Shown here: in pieces, positions 12,935-19,417 of the stretch
Numbering within the stretch: position 1 is the first letter of the stretch
Layout of the letters: every line of letters begins with the position of its first letter
From: a virus
DNA length: 24,096 nt
Virus record (IMG/VR): IMGVR_UViG_3300042302_000645
Coordinates: 1 to 24,096 of that record
Direction: 5' to 3' (one strand)
Position numbers and translations under genes: made by a program
Notes under the pieces: generated by a model
The model's database searches: none
Told to the model about the DNA's origin: nothing
The model's input: the letters and a program-made list of their open reading frames with translations, nothing else

Positions 12935-13791
12935 GAATAGATATGGGTACTGCTAGCTATAACAATCCTGAGAAGTTAAATATGATGCTCACTAACATGA
13001 GACAAAACTCTATTTCTGATTGGCGTTTTCTAGTTATTGATAATGCTTCAACTGACCCAGGTGTCAGAGAAGTTATTGAAAGACATGCTAGTGAAGATTC
13101 AAGAATTATTCCAAGATTCTTAGATAACAATAGTGGATACGTTGGAGCAGTCAATCAAATACTAGAATGGGCAGAAACAGATTATGTTGGCTACCTAGAC
13201 AACGATGCCTATGTAATAACTAATGGTTGGGACGAAAAACTTGCAGGCTATCTTGCTACAAACTTAGAAGTCGCAATGGCCTTTCCTAATGGTGGGGCTT
13301 ATCAAATTCCAAGACCTAAGTATACAGAAATACTATGGGGTGTTGGCTTTTGCTGGATGCTTAAGAAGCAAGCGTACTTGCGAATTGGCGGATTTGATAC
13401 TGAGATTGGTCACCAAGAAGAAGTAGATTATCAAACTCGTCTTAGACTTGATGGCTGGAAGATGATAGCTGATCCAGCTATTCATGTTCGACATGATTCA
13501 ACCAGTTCAAACGATCCAGCTTCTAAAAATAGAATCAATGAAGGTGTTGTTAATTGGGTCAACAAGTGGAATAAGTATTACGTTGGCCCGAATGTCACGT
13601 ACCACAGTCCTAATGTAACTAGATTTGAAGACTGGAGTGCCATCTACTTGGAAGAGTGGTATCAATCGCAGCCAGAACTTAAAGGACTAAATGAAAATCC
13701 AGAGACAGTATATATTGCAGCTTTGGGTAGAGAAGTTGATCTTATTAAAGTCCCTAGATGGACTAATTTTTACAGAGGAAGAATAATCTAA
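12931..13791 (+). CDS. family 2-type glycosyltransferase
   Basis: 286 residues, GT-A fold. MGTASYNNPEKLNMML and FLVIDNASTDPG are the nucleotide-binding strands of family 2 transferases; GYLDNDAY gives the DxD-type metal site (Asp90, Asp92); FCWMLKKQAYLRIGGFDTEI and EEVDYQTRLRLDGW follow the pattern of rhamnosyl- and related transferases. The ATG at 12931 (ATGA overlap) is preferred over GTG 12916 because the family begins at this point. It probably adds a sugar, possibly rhamnose given the Rml-like enzymes beside it, to a phage or host-surface glycan. Confidence 0.83.
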   Translation: MRIDMGTASYNNPEKLNMMLTNMRQNSISDWRFLVIDNASTDPGVREVIERHASEDSRIIPRFLDNNSGYVGAVNQILEWAETDYVGYLDNDAYVITNGWDEKLAGYLATNLEVAMAFPNGGAYQIPRPKYTEILWGVGFCWMLKKQAYLRIGGFDTEIGHQEEVDYQTRLRLDGWKMIADPAIHVRHDSTSSNDPASKNRINEGVVNWVNKWNKYYVGPNVTYHSPNVTRFEDWSAIYLEEWYQSQPELKGLNENPETVYIAALGREVDLIKVPRWTNFYRGRII

Positions 13792-14342
13792 TGGGTGCAA
13801 ATGTACAAGAGACAAACATCAAAGGTGCTTTCTTGGTGGAGCCACAAAAATTTGGTGACGACAGAGGTTTCTTTACCGAATCTTATAGAAGAGATTGGAT
13901 ACCAGGAGCAAGAGAAGTAATACAAACAAATAGATCATCTAAATCTGCAGGTGCTCTAGCTGGATTTCATTACCATCTGCATCAGTCTGACTATTGGTAT
14001 GTGCCTTTTGGGGAAGCTAGAGCAGTTCTGTATGACATGAGAATAGGTTCTCCAACAGAAGGAGAAGTTTATTCTGTAGATTTAACAGGAGATAATAATC
14101 TCGGATTATATATTCCACCAGGAGTTGCCCATGGTTTTTCTGCTACTACAGATATGATCTTAACTTATTTGGTAGACAATTATTACAATCAAGCTGACGA
14201 ACTTGGAGTTCTTTGGAATGATAAAATGATTGATGCAGAATGGTCAGTGCAAGATCCAATTCTCTCAGTAAGAGATAGTACTAACCCAATTCTAGGTGAG
14301 ATAGATATTACAAAGATGCCTGTTTGGCCCTTAAGAACGTAG
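13791..14342 (+). CDS. rmlC: RmlC-like dTDP-4-dehydrorhamnose 3,5-epimerase
   Basis: 183 residues, the usual RmlC length. Cupin with DDRGFFTESYRRD, QTNRSSKSAGALAGFHYHLHQ (RmlC consensus SxxGxLRGLHYQ; His60 aligns with the catalytic base), a LYDMRIGSPTEGEVY strand, IPPGVAHGF, and an end like RmlC (LGVLWNDKMIDAEW). It would epimerise C3 and C5 of the 4-keto-6-deoxy sugar on the way to dTDP-L-rhamnose. The usual Arg before Gly in RGLHYQ is replaced by Ala (AGFHYH), so its substrate may differ. One-base overlap with the preceding gene. Confidence 0.83.
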   Translation: MGANVQETNIKGAFLVEPQKFGDDRGFFTESYRRDWIPGAREVIQTNRSSKSAGALAGFHYHLHQSDYWYVPFGEARAVLYDMRIGSPTEGEVYSVDLTGDNNLGLYIPPGVAHGFSATTDMILTYLVDNYYNQADELGVLWNDKMIDAEWSVQDPILSVRDSTNPILGEIDITKMPVWPLRT

Positions 14343-14347
14343 GAAAA

Positions 14348-14884
14348 ATGAGACTAGAAACTATACCTCAAGGTAATGGAGTTAAAGTTGTAATTGGAAC
14401 AAGAACATACCTTGGCCCAGACTGGATACATGTTGACATAGATCCAACTCCTTTGTATGACCATGTTAATAAACAGCAAGTGCCAGTAGATGTTGTGTGC
14501 GATGCAAGAAAACTTGACATGCCTGATAACTATGCAGACATAGTTTATAACTCAGAATGCTTGGAGCACTTTCCCTGGAAAGAATATCAATCTGTTCTTA
14601 AAGAATGGTGTCGAATTGTAAAGCCAGGTGGAATGATTAGAATTGAAGTTCCAGACTTTTTGTTGGCATGCAATCAGATACTTGCAATGGATTCCCTTGA
14701 CGGTGACAGAAGAATGCAACAGATATTCTTTGCAGAACAACTTAATCCTTTTGACTTTCATTTTGTTGGTTTAACTCACAGAATGTTAGAAGATGACTTT
14801 AAAAAAATGGGTTTTGAAATCCTTGACATTAAAAGAGGTGACGAATGGGGATGGTTAAAGGTGGACGCTAGAAAGCCACTCTAA
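14348..14884 (+). CDS. class I SAM-dependent methyltransferase, short form
   Basis: 178 residues. VDIDPTPLYD, VCDARKLDMPDNYADIVYNS, SECLEHFPWKEYQSVL and EWCRIVKPGGMIRIEVPDF are the second half of the Methyltransf_11 fold, with the acidic DARKLDMPD loop and the EHF helix. Motif I is atypical: KVVIGTRTYLGPDWIHVDID in place of a GxGxG loop, common in short predicted methyltransferases of glycan clusters. ATG 14348 has AGGAAAA just before it; TTG 14324 upstream is not needed. Likely modifies a sugar in the same pathway. Confidence 0.75.
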   Translation: MRLETIPQGNGVKVVIGTRTYLGPDWIHVDIDPTPLYDHVNKQQVPVDVVCDARKLDMPDNYADIVYNSECLEHFPWKEYQSVLKEWCRIVKPGGMIRIEVPDFLLACNQILAMDSLDGDRRMQQIFFAEQLNPFDFHFVGLTHRMLEDDFKKMGFEILDIKRGDEWGWLKVDARKPL

Positions 14885-14885
14885 A

Positions 14886-15353
14886 ATGAACTATGATTTT
14901 TTGTGCCACATTATTAGGGATATTTTTGAGCGCAAGCATAACATCATTTTATATAGTGAAGTTAACGACTCTCTCTTATTAAGAGAAGTTATGAAAAGTA
15001 ATGAGCATTCTATGGAAAGCTTTATCCTTCATACTGATAGATCTAAAAGAGAGTATTTTGATGGTGTAGCATTTTGGGAGATAGGATACAATGGACCATA
15101 CACTGGGTATGATTATGCTGACCTATTTATATCCATAGGATATAATCCAGAGATACTTACTAATGATAATACATTTATTGCAGATCAGGTTAAAAACATA
15201 CTTAAGCATGGTGGTCACGCTTTGATAATTAATCCTGGTGACTGGGCTTCTTCAATTGAATTACATTTAGAGCGCAACAATAAAATAGAAATAGAAGCAA
15301 AAAAATACTCAATGCTTTCAGATGAAAGAATATTTATCTATGAAAATATTTGA
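14886..15353 (+). CDS. hypothetical protein of the glycan cassette
   Basis: 155 residues, no family recognised. It reads as alternating strands and helices (NIILYSEVNDSLLLREVM..DLFISIGYNPEIL..NILKHGGHALIINPGDW), which recalls the C-terminal half of a Rossmann-type methyltransferase (KHGGHALIINP like a PGG strand) but lacks a clear SAM motif. Starts 1 base after the preceding stop, and the next gene starts 14 bases before its end. Probably accessory to the sugar genes. Confidence 0.6.
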   Translation: MNYDFLCHIIRDIFERKHNIILYSEVNDSLLLREVMKSNEHSMESFILHTDRSKREYFDGVAFWEIGYNGPYTGYDYADLFISIGYNPEILTNDNTFIADQVKNILKHGGHALIINPGDWASSIELHLERNNKIEIEAKKYSMLSDERIFIYENI

Positions 15354-16083
15354 TTGCTTTACATATTATAATGAAGAACAAGTTTTAAAACTAAGGTTAG
15401 AAGAACTGGGAGATTTTGTAGATTTCTTTTTAATCGTTGAAGCTTCTGAAACTTTTACTGGAAAACCAAAACCATTTTATCTTGATTCATTTCCAGATTG
15501 GATGAATAAATGGCTGCCAAAGATACTACGTTTTAAAATTGACTTTCCAAACACATGCACCAATGCTTGGGAAAGAGAATATTTTCAGAGAAATTCTATA
15601 GCTACAGCATTAAAAAATTTAGATATACAAGATGATGATTTAGTAATCATTTCCGACGCAGATGAAATCTGGAACTATAAAACTGTTGAAAGTATAAAAT
15701 ATGAATACGATCCAGTTAGACTAGATGTAAAACAATATTTTTGGAATTTTAATTGGCAGGTTCCTGATCACTGCAATCAAGGAGCTAGACCTGTAGTTTG
15801 CAAAAAGAGTCACCTTGAATCCATAACTCCTCAAGAGCTGCGATCAATGACTCTGCCAACCATACCTAATGGTGGCTGGCACTTTTCTTTCTTAGGGGAA
15901 GAAGATAATATAAAGAATAAAATTGAATCCTTTGCTCATACAGAATATGATAAAGATGAATTTAAATCTGATGAATTAATAATGAATAGAATTAAATATG
16001 GGATTGATCCTTTTGATAGATTCCCATTAAAATACCAAGAGATAGATGACACATACCCATCAAGTCTTTTTAAAAACAAGTAA
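15340..16083 (+). CDS. family 17-like glycosyltransferase
   Basis: 247 residues. MKIFDCFTYYNEEQVLKLRL, VDFFLIVEASETFTGKPKPF and VIISDADEIW are the signature of glycosyltransferase family 17, best known from beta-1,4-N-acetylglucosaminyltransferases and found in many phage and bacterial glycan clusters. The DADE site should hold metal and nucleotide sugar. The start at 15340 puts KIFDCF at the N-terminus as in the family; ATG 15322 adds six residues with no support. It ends the cassette and is followed by a TACTATA motif. The real donor and acceptor are unknown. Confidence 0.83.
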   Translation: MKIFDCFTYYNEEQVLKLRLEELGDFVDFFLIVEASETFTGKPKPFYLDSFPDWMNKWLPKILRFKIDFPNTCTNAWEREYFQRNSIATALKNLDIQDDDLVIISDADEIWNYKTVESIKYEYDPVRLDVKQYFWNFNWQVPDHCNQGARPVVCKKSHLESITPQELRSMTLPTIPNGGWHFSFLGEEDNIKNKIESFAHTEYDKDEFKSDELIMNRIKYGIDPFDRFPLKYQEIDDTYPSSLFKNK

Positions 16084-16087
16084 AGCA

Positions 16088-16100
16088 TTTACTATATAAA
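16088..16100 (+). promoter_or_regulatory. TTTACTATATAAA motif, candidate late promoter of the endolysin
   Basis: TACTATA at 16090-16096. Transcription from about 16103 would leave a short leader containing AAGGGAG, a good ribosome binding site before ATG 16122. Confidence 0.5.
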
Positions 16101-16121
16101 CAAACAAGTAAGGGAGAAAAA

Positions 16122-16902
16122 ATGACTCATCCAGTAGAAAAAATGATTATACCAAAAGAGTTACAAAACGTAGAAAACGGCAAGCTTAAGCCAAACCAGC
16201 TTGCTAAGGTTAAATGTGGCGGTCAAATGTGGGTAAAGGCAGCTAAAGCCTTCAATGCACTTTATGACGAAGCTGCTAAAGCTGGTCATAAGCTACAGAA
16301 CATTGGGGATTATCGTCCATTTGAAGCACAGCTTTCAATGTTTATGTCACGTTATGCTGATGCAAAAACAAAGCGTAACCCAGAAATTACCCGTAAATAC
16401 AACAACAAGGTTTGGTACCTCAAAGAGGGAATGAGTCCATCTGGAACTCCTGGAACATCAAACCATGGTCTTCGGATTAGCTATTGACTTAAATATGCAA
16501 GATGCAAAACGATATAAGTGGATGTGTGAAAATGCTCCAAAGTATGGTTTTTATTTGCAGGGTGCACCAACAAAAGAAGGTAAGCCTAATCCAGAGTATG
16601 AAGCATGGCATTGGCAATACTGTGTTGGAGATAAAGAACCGCTAGCATTTGCTGGTGGTGCTCCAGAAGCAGGAGAAATTGCGGAGGCACCAATGAGAGA
16701 TAAGTTAAGTGTTGGTGCAACTGGTGAAGATGTTAAGAGACTACAATCAGCTCTTAAGAACGCTGGCTTTTATGCAGGTGAAGCAACTGGTACTTATGAT
16801 GCCGCAACTGGTGAAGCTGTTCGCAAGTTAAAGGGAGTCAACGGATTGAAAGATGACACAATTGCAGGTGGAAAAGTATTTGCAATATTAGATATTGACT
16901 GA
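16122..16902 (+). CDS. endolysin: VanY/L-Ala-D-Glu-type peptidase plus peptidoglycan-binding domain, expressed through a +1 frameshift at CGG (16473)
   Basis: Joined reading of 16122-16472 and 16474-16902, 259 residues. The first frame stops at 16487, three codons after CGG. Skipping C16473 gives SNHGLGLAID, an exact SxHxxGxAxD zinc motif of D-Ala-D-Ala carboxypeptidase/VanY-type peptidases (His115, Asp122); the Gly created by the shift is the conserved one. The second part adds EAWHWQY, an ExWHxxY motif with the third zinc ligand, then a PG_binding_1 domain (SVGATGEDVKRLQSALKNAG). Neither piece alone has the full active site. It cuts cell-wall peptides at lysis. The second frame's first ATG (16465) lies inside the motif, upstream of which no ribosome binding site exists. 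AAGGGAG precedes the true ATG. Confidence 0.9.
16473..16476 (+). other. +1 frameshift site, CGG-A
   Basis: Frame 0: GGT CTT CGG ATT AGC TAT TGA. Skipping C16473: GGT CTT (C) GGA TTA GCT ATT GAC. Gly118 of the restored zinc motif is the residue at the site, the clearest functional proof among the five. Confidence 0.88.
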
Positions 16903-16930
16903 TATAATAAGTCTTACGGAGGCCGACGCT

Positions 16931-16968
16931 CAACCCCAGTAGAGAAATCTACTGGGGTTGTTCCCTTT
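16931..16968 (+). terminator. rho-independent terminator after the endolysin
   Basis: A perfect 13-bp stem (16931-16943 with 16948-16960) closed by a GAAA tetraloop and followed by TTCCCTTTT. It lies 28 bases after the endolysin stop. Confidence 0.85.
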
Positions 16969-16996
16969 TAGGCCGCCAATTTTATTACCTCTCCAT

Positions 16997-17003
16997 TACT
17001 ATA
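16997..17003 (+). promoter_or_regulatory. TACTATA motif, candidate late promoter
   Basis: ATTACTATAGATAATG after the terminator and 27 bases before ATG 17030, with a strong TGGAGGGG ribosome binding site between. Confidence 0.5.
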
Positions 17004-17029
17004 GATAATGTCTACCTGGAGGGGTAATA

Positions 17030-19408
17030 ATGCGTATAAAACCACGTCGTGGATCTTGGATTCTAGCTGTACTTTTTGCGTTCGTATTTGCATTTCCATC
17101 TTCTTCAAAAGCAACTTCAGAGCCGGGACTTCAAGTAACTATTTATGATAACTATGGTTATAACGGGTCTCCGCCACTGCCATCCGTATCCGGCAGACCA
17201 GTTCAGTGTACTACAACATACTTAAATATTGACCAAGACTTTGGCAATAGCATTTGTGGACTTTATGACGACTACATAGTCAAATACGAAGGATACATTA
17301 CCTCACCCACAACGGAAACAATTACTTTTTATCCAAGCGCTGATGATGGCACAAAGCTTTACATTGATGATGTTCTAGTTGACAATAACTGGATAGACAA
17401 GGGTGGCGGAGGAAATCCCAGTACACCAATTGATTTTATTGCTGGCGTACCAAAACCAATCACTTTATGGTTTTATGAAAATGGTGGAGGAAACTGGGTT
17501 GAGCTTGCATGGAATCAAGGTGGAGGATATTCAACTGTTCCTGCAGAAGCGTTTACTCAGAACAATGAGTCTCAATACACAACCACAACAACTGCTGCTC
17601 CATATTTAAATTCTGTTACAAACCTTGTAGCAACAGCCAACGCAGACGGAAGTGTTGACCTTGACTGGGATGCGCCAACATCAAGTAATGTTGACATCTA
17701 CGCTTATGGTGTCACGTTTTACGGACTTGACGAAATTGGCGGAACTACGTCAGGTGGCTGGGGAGTTTGGACCAACCAAGGAACCACCTACTCACTTGCT
17801 GAATACATGTTCTCCGGAACTACCGGGTTTGGACCTGTTCGTTTTGGCATTAAAGCAGGAAATGAAAGCTGCTTCTCCTCCGACGGTGTAGGTCCATGTA
17901 TCTATGGGCCTGAAACAAATGTTGATGCAATAGTTATTGACCCAACTCCACCACCAACAACCACAACAACCGAACCAACAACCACAACAACCGAACCAAC
18001 AACAACTACAACAACTGAACCAGAATTAGTTCTTCCTCCTGTTGAAACACTTCCAACAGAAAATACCACTGTTTCAATTCCTGAACTAGATCTGAGTCCA
18101 GTTTCAATACCTGAACCAGAAAATACCACTGTTTCAATTCCTGAACTAGATCTGAGTCCAGTTTCTGTTCCAGAAATAGATACAAGTGCAGTAACAGTTC
18201 CAGAGCCAGAAGATTTACCAAATGAAACAATTCCAGAAGTAAGTATTCCAGAAGAGACGCAAAATACAGCAGAGGAAACAGTTACTGATATATTTGACAA
18301 TACAGACAATGCAGATGAATTTGGGGCTGCGGTAACTAACGCCATAGGTAATGCTGACTCTCCTGAAGAAATTGCAGCACTAGTTACATCTCTTTTTGAT
18401 GGACCAATGAATAGTGAAGAATTTACCGCTGTTGTTGACGCTGTGTTTACGGAAAATCTTTCAGCCGAAGAGTTAAGTGCAGCTTTGGATGCAGTATTTA
18501 CTGAGCCATTGTCTGACGAAAAGTTTGCTGAGGTAATTGATGCAGTTTTGGACTCACCTCTTACTGATGAGCAGTTTGCTGAAGTCGTAAACATATTGGA
18601 ATCAGATAATATTACTGAAGATCAGGTTGCAGATGCTGTTGACAATATCTTAGAAAATGGCGTCACCGAAGATCAAGCTACTGAACTTGCTACTAGCGAA
18701 AAGGTCTTGGAAAGCATTGATGGGGACCAGGCATCTGAGATCTTTGCTGAGATTCCTGTAGGTGAATTAACTCAAGAAGAAGAATCAGCCCTTGTTGAGG
18801 CTGTGACAAACGCCCCAGAAGAAGTAAAGAACGCTTTTGAGGAGACGATTAATGTGTATGGAGAGGGCTTAGATGACTATGTACCAGTGGGTTCCAGTGT
18901 AGACGTAGGCTCTCGTAGAACTCTATTGGCTGCTACTGCAGTTCTATCAGCAGCTACTGTCGGAGTTGCTGGGTCAGCTGGTCCATCAGGCGGTTCAGGA
19001 GGAGGGTCTGGAGGGGGTTCTAAGGGCCCTAGCGGAGGTTCAGGTAGTTCCGGTGGAGGCCCAGGTGACGGAGGGAATTTAAATAGCCGAAGGGAAGATG
19101 AAAATCCAGATGGCGAAGATGAAGAACAAGACACTGAAATAGAAGGCCCGGAAGGGGACGAAGAAGAAAATAATTTTACTAGAAATAGTATATTTAAATA
19201 TCAGGAGGGAACAATGATAAAGAAATTTAGCCCTTGGGGCTTTATCAAAAAGTTTTCGAAAGAGACAGCAGCTCTTGCGTTTACGATATCTGGAAGCGTA
19301 GTAGTTTTTGCTACTTTATCTGGTGAAACTAGAAAAATAACTATTATAGCAACAGGGTGTGCATTTTTAGTCCACTATATAAATGCAATGTTAAAAAAGG
19401 ATGAATAA
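17030..19408 (+). CDS. secreted PA14-domain surface protein with C-terminal membrane helices
   Basis: 792 residues. Signal peptide 1-29 (RIKPRRG then a hydrophobic core, SSSKA). PA14 domain about 31-177 (DDYIVKYEGYITSPTTETITF, SADDGTKLYIDDVLVDNNW), a carbohydrate-binding fold. Fibronectin III-like domain about 190-300. Thr-rich linker (TTTTTEP repeats, about 312-333). A 20-residue duplicated segment rich in IPELDLSPV. Helical repeats of about 20-25 residues with EFxxVVDAVFxExLSxEEL, about 430-560. A Gly/Ser linker and very acidic stretch. Then two membrane helices near the C-terminus (about 745-785). Strong TGGAGGGG before the ATG. I know similar proteins from uncultured actinobacterial phages. 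An AGGAGG plus ATG inside its end (19214) may start a separate product. Probable role: a sugar-binding surface or lysis-stage protein in the host envelope. Confidence 0.8.
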   Translation: MRIKPRRGSWILAVLFAFVFAFPSSSKATSEPGLQVTIYDNYGYNGSPPLPSVSGRPVQCTTTYLNIDQDFGNSICGLYDDYIVKYEGYITSPTTETITFYPSADDGTKLYIDDVLVDNNWIDKGGGGNPSTPIDFIAGVPKPITLWFYENGGGNWVELAWNQGGGYSTVPAEAFTQNNESQYTTTTTAAPYLNSVTNLVATANADGSVDLDWDAPTSSNVDIYAYGVTFYGLDEIGGTTSGGWGVWTNQGTTYSLAEYMFSGTTGFGPVRFGIKAGNESCFSSDGVGPCIYGPETNVDAIVIDPTPPPTTTTTEPTTTTTEPTTTTTTEPELVLPPVETLPTENTTVSIPELDLSPVSIPEPENTTVSIPELDLSPVSVPEIDTSAVTVPEPEDLPNETIPEVSIPEETQNTAEETVTDIFDNTDNADEFGAAVTNAIGNADSPEEIAALVTSLFDGPMNSEEFTAVVDAVFTENLSAEELSAALDAVFTEPLSDEKFAEVIDAVLDSPLTDEQFAEVVNILESDNITEDQVADAVDNILENGVTEDQATELATSEKVLESIDGDQASEIFAEIPVGELTQEEESALVEAVTNAPEEVKNAFEETINVYGEGLDDYVPVGSSVDVGSRRTLLAATAVLSAATVGVAGSAGPSGGSGGGSGGGSKGPSGGSGSSGGGPGDGGNLNSRREDENPDGEDEEQDTEIEGPEGDEEENNFTRNSIFKYQEGTMIKKFSPWGFIKKFSKETAALAFTISGSVVVFATLSGETRKITIIATGCAFLVHYINAMLKKDE
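18058..18165 (+). repeat. tandem 60-bp duplication in the PA14 gene
   Basis: Two copies of a 60-base unit coding for 20 residues (ENTTVSIPELDLSPVS), identical over 49 consecutive bases (18057-18105 and 18117-18165). A recent duplication in the linker; partial echoes (SVPEIDTSAV, TVPEPE) follow. Confidence 0.85.
19214..19408 (+). CDS. possible internal start: two-helix membrane protein (holin-like)
   Basis: Inside the PA14 gene and in the same frame, TCAGGAGGGAACA precedes an ATG with ideal spacing. It would yield 64 residues: MIKKFSPWGFIKKFSKETAA, a basic start, then two hydrophobic helices (AALAFTISGSVVVFATLSG and ITIIATGCAFLVHYINAML) joined by a short ETRK turn and ending KKDE. Size and layout suit a holin or antiholin. 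The preceding 40 residues of the large protein are a disordered acidic linker, as if two genes had been fused. Whether it is made separately cannot be told from sequence. Confidence 0.5.
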   Translation: MIKKFSPWGFIKKFSKETAALAFTISGSVVVFATLSGETRKITIIATGCAFLVHYINAMLKKDE

Positions 19409-19417
19409 GGAGAATGT

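Noticed and set aside
16465-16467. ATG 16465 as start of a separate peptidoglycan-binding protein
   Set aside because: The ATG lies within the codons of the zinc motif (SNHG) and has no ribosome binding site; the joined reading restores a full active site.
18057-18180. Repeat as a recombination or attachment site
   Set aside because: It is an in-frame 60-base duplication within a linker; no integrase or second copy elsewhere.
17902-18594. 230-residue open frame on the minus strand
   Set aside because: It mirrors the Thr/Pro/Glu repeats of the PA14 gene; low complexity, no promoter or ribosome binding site.
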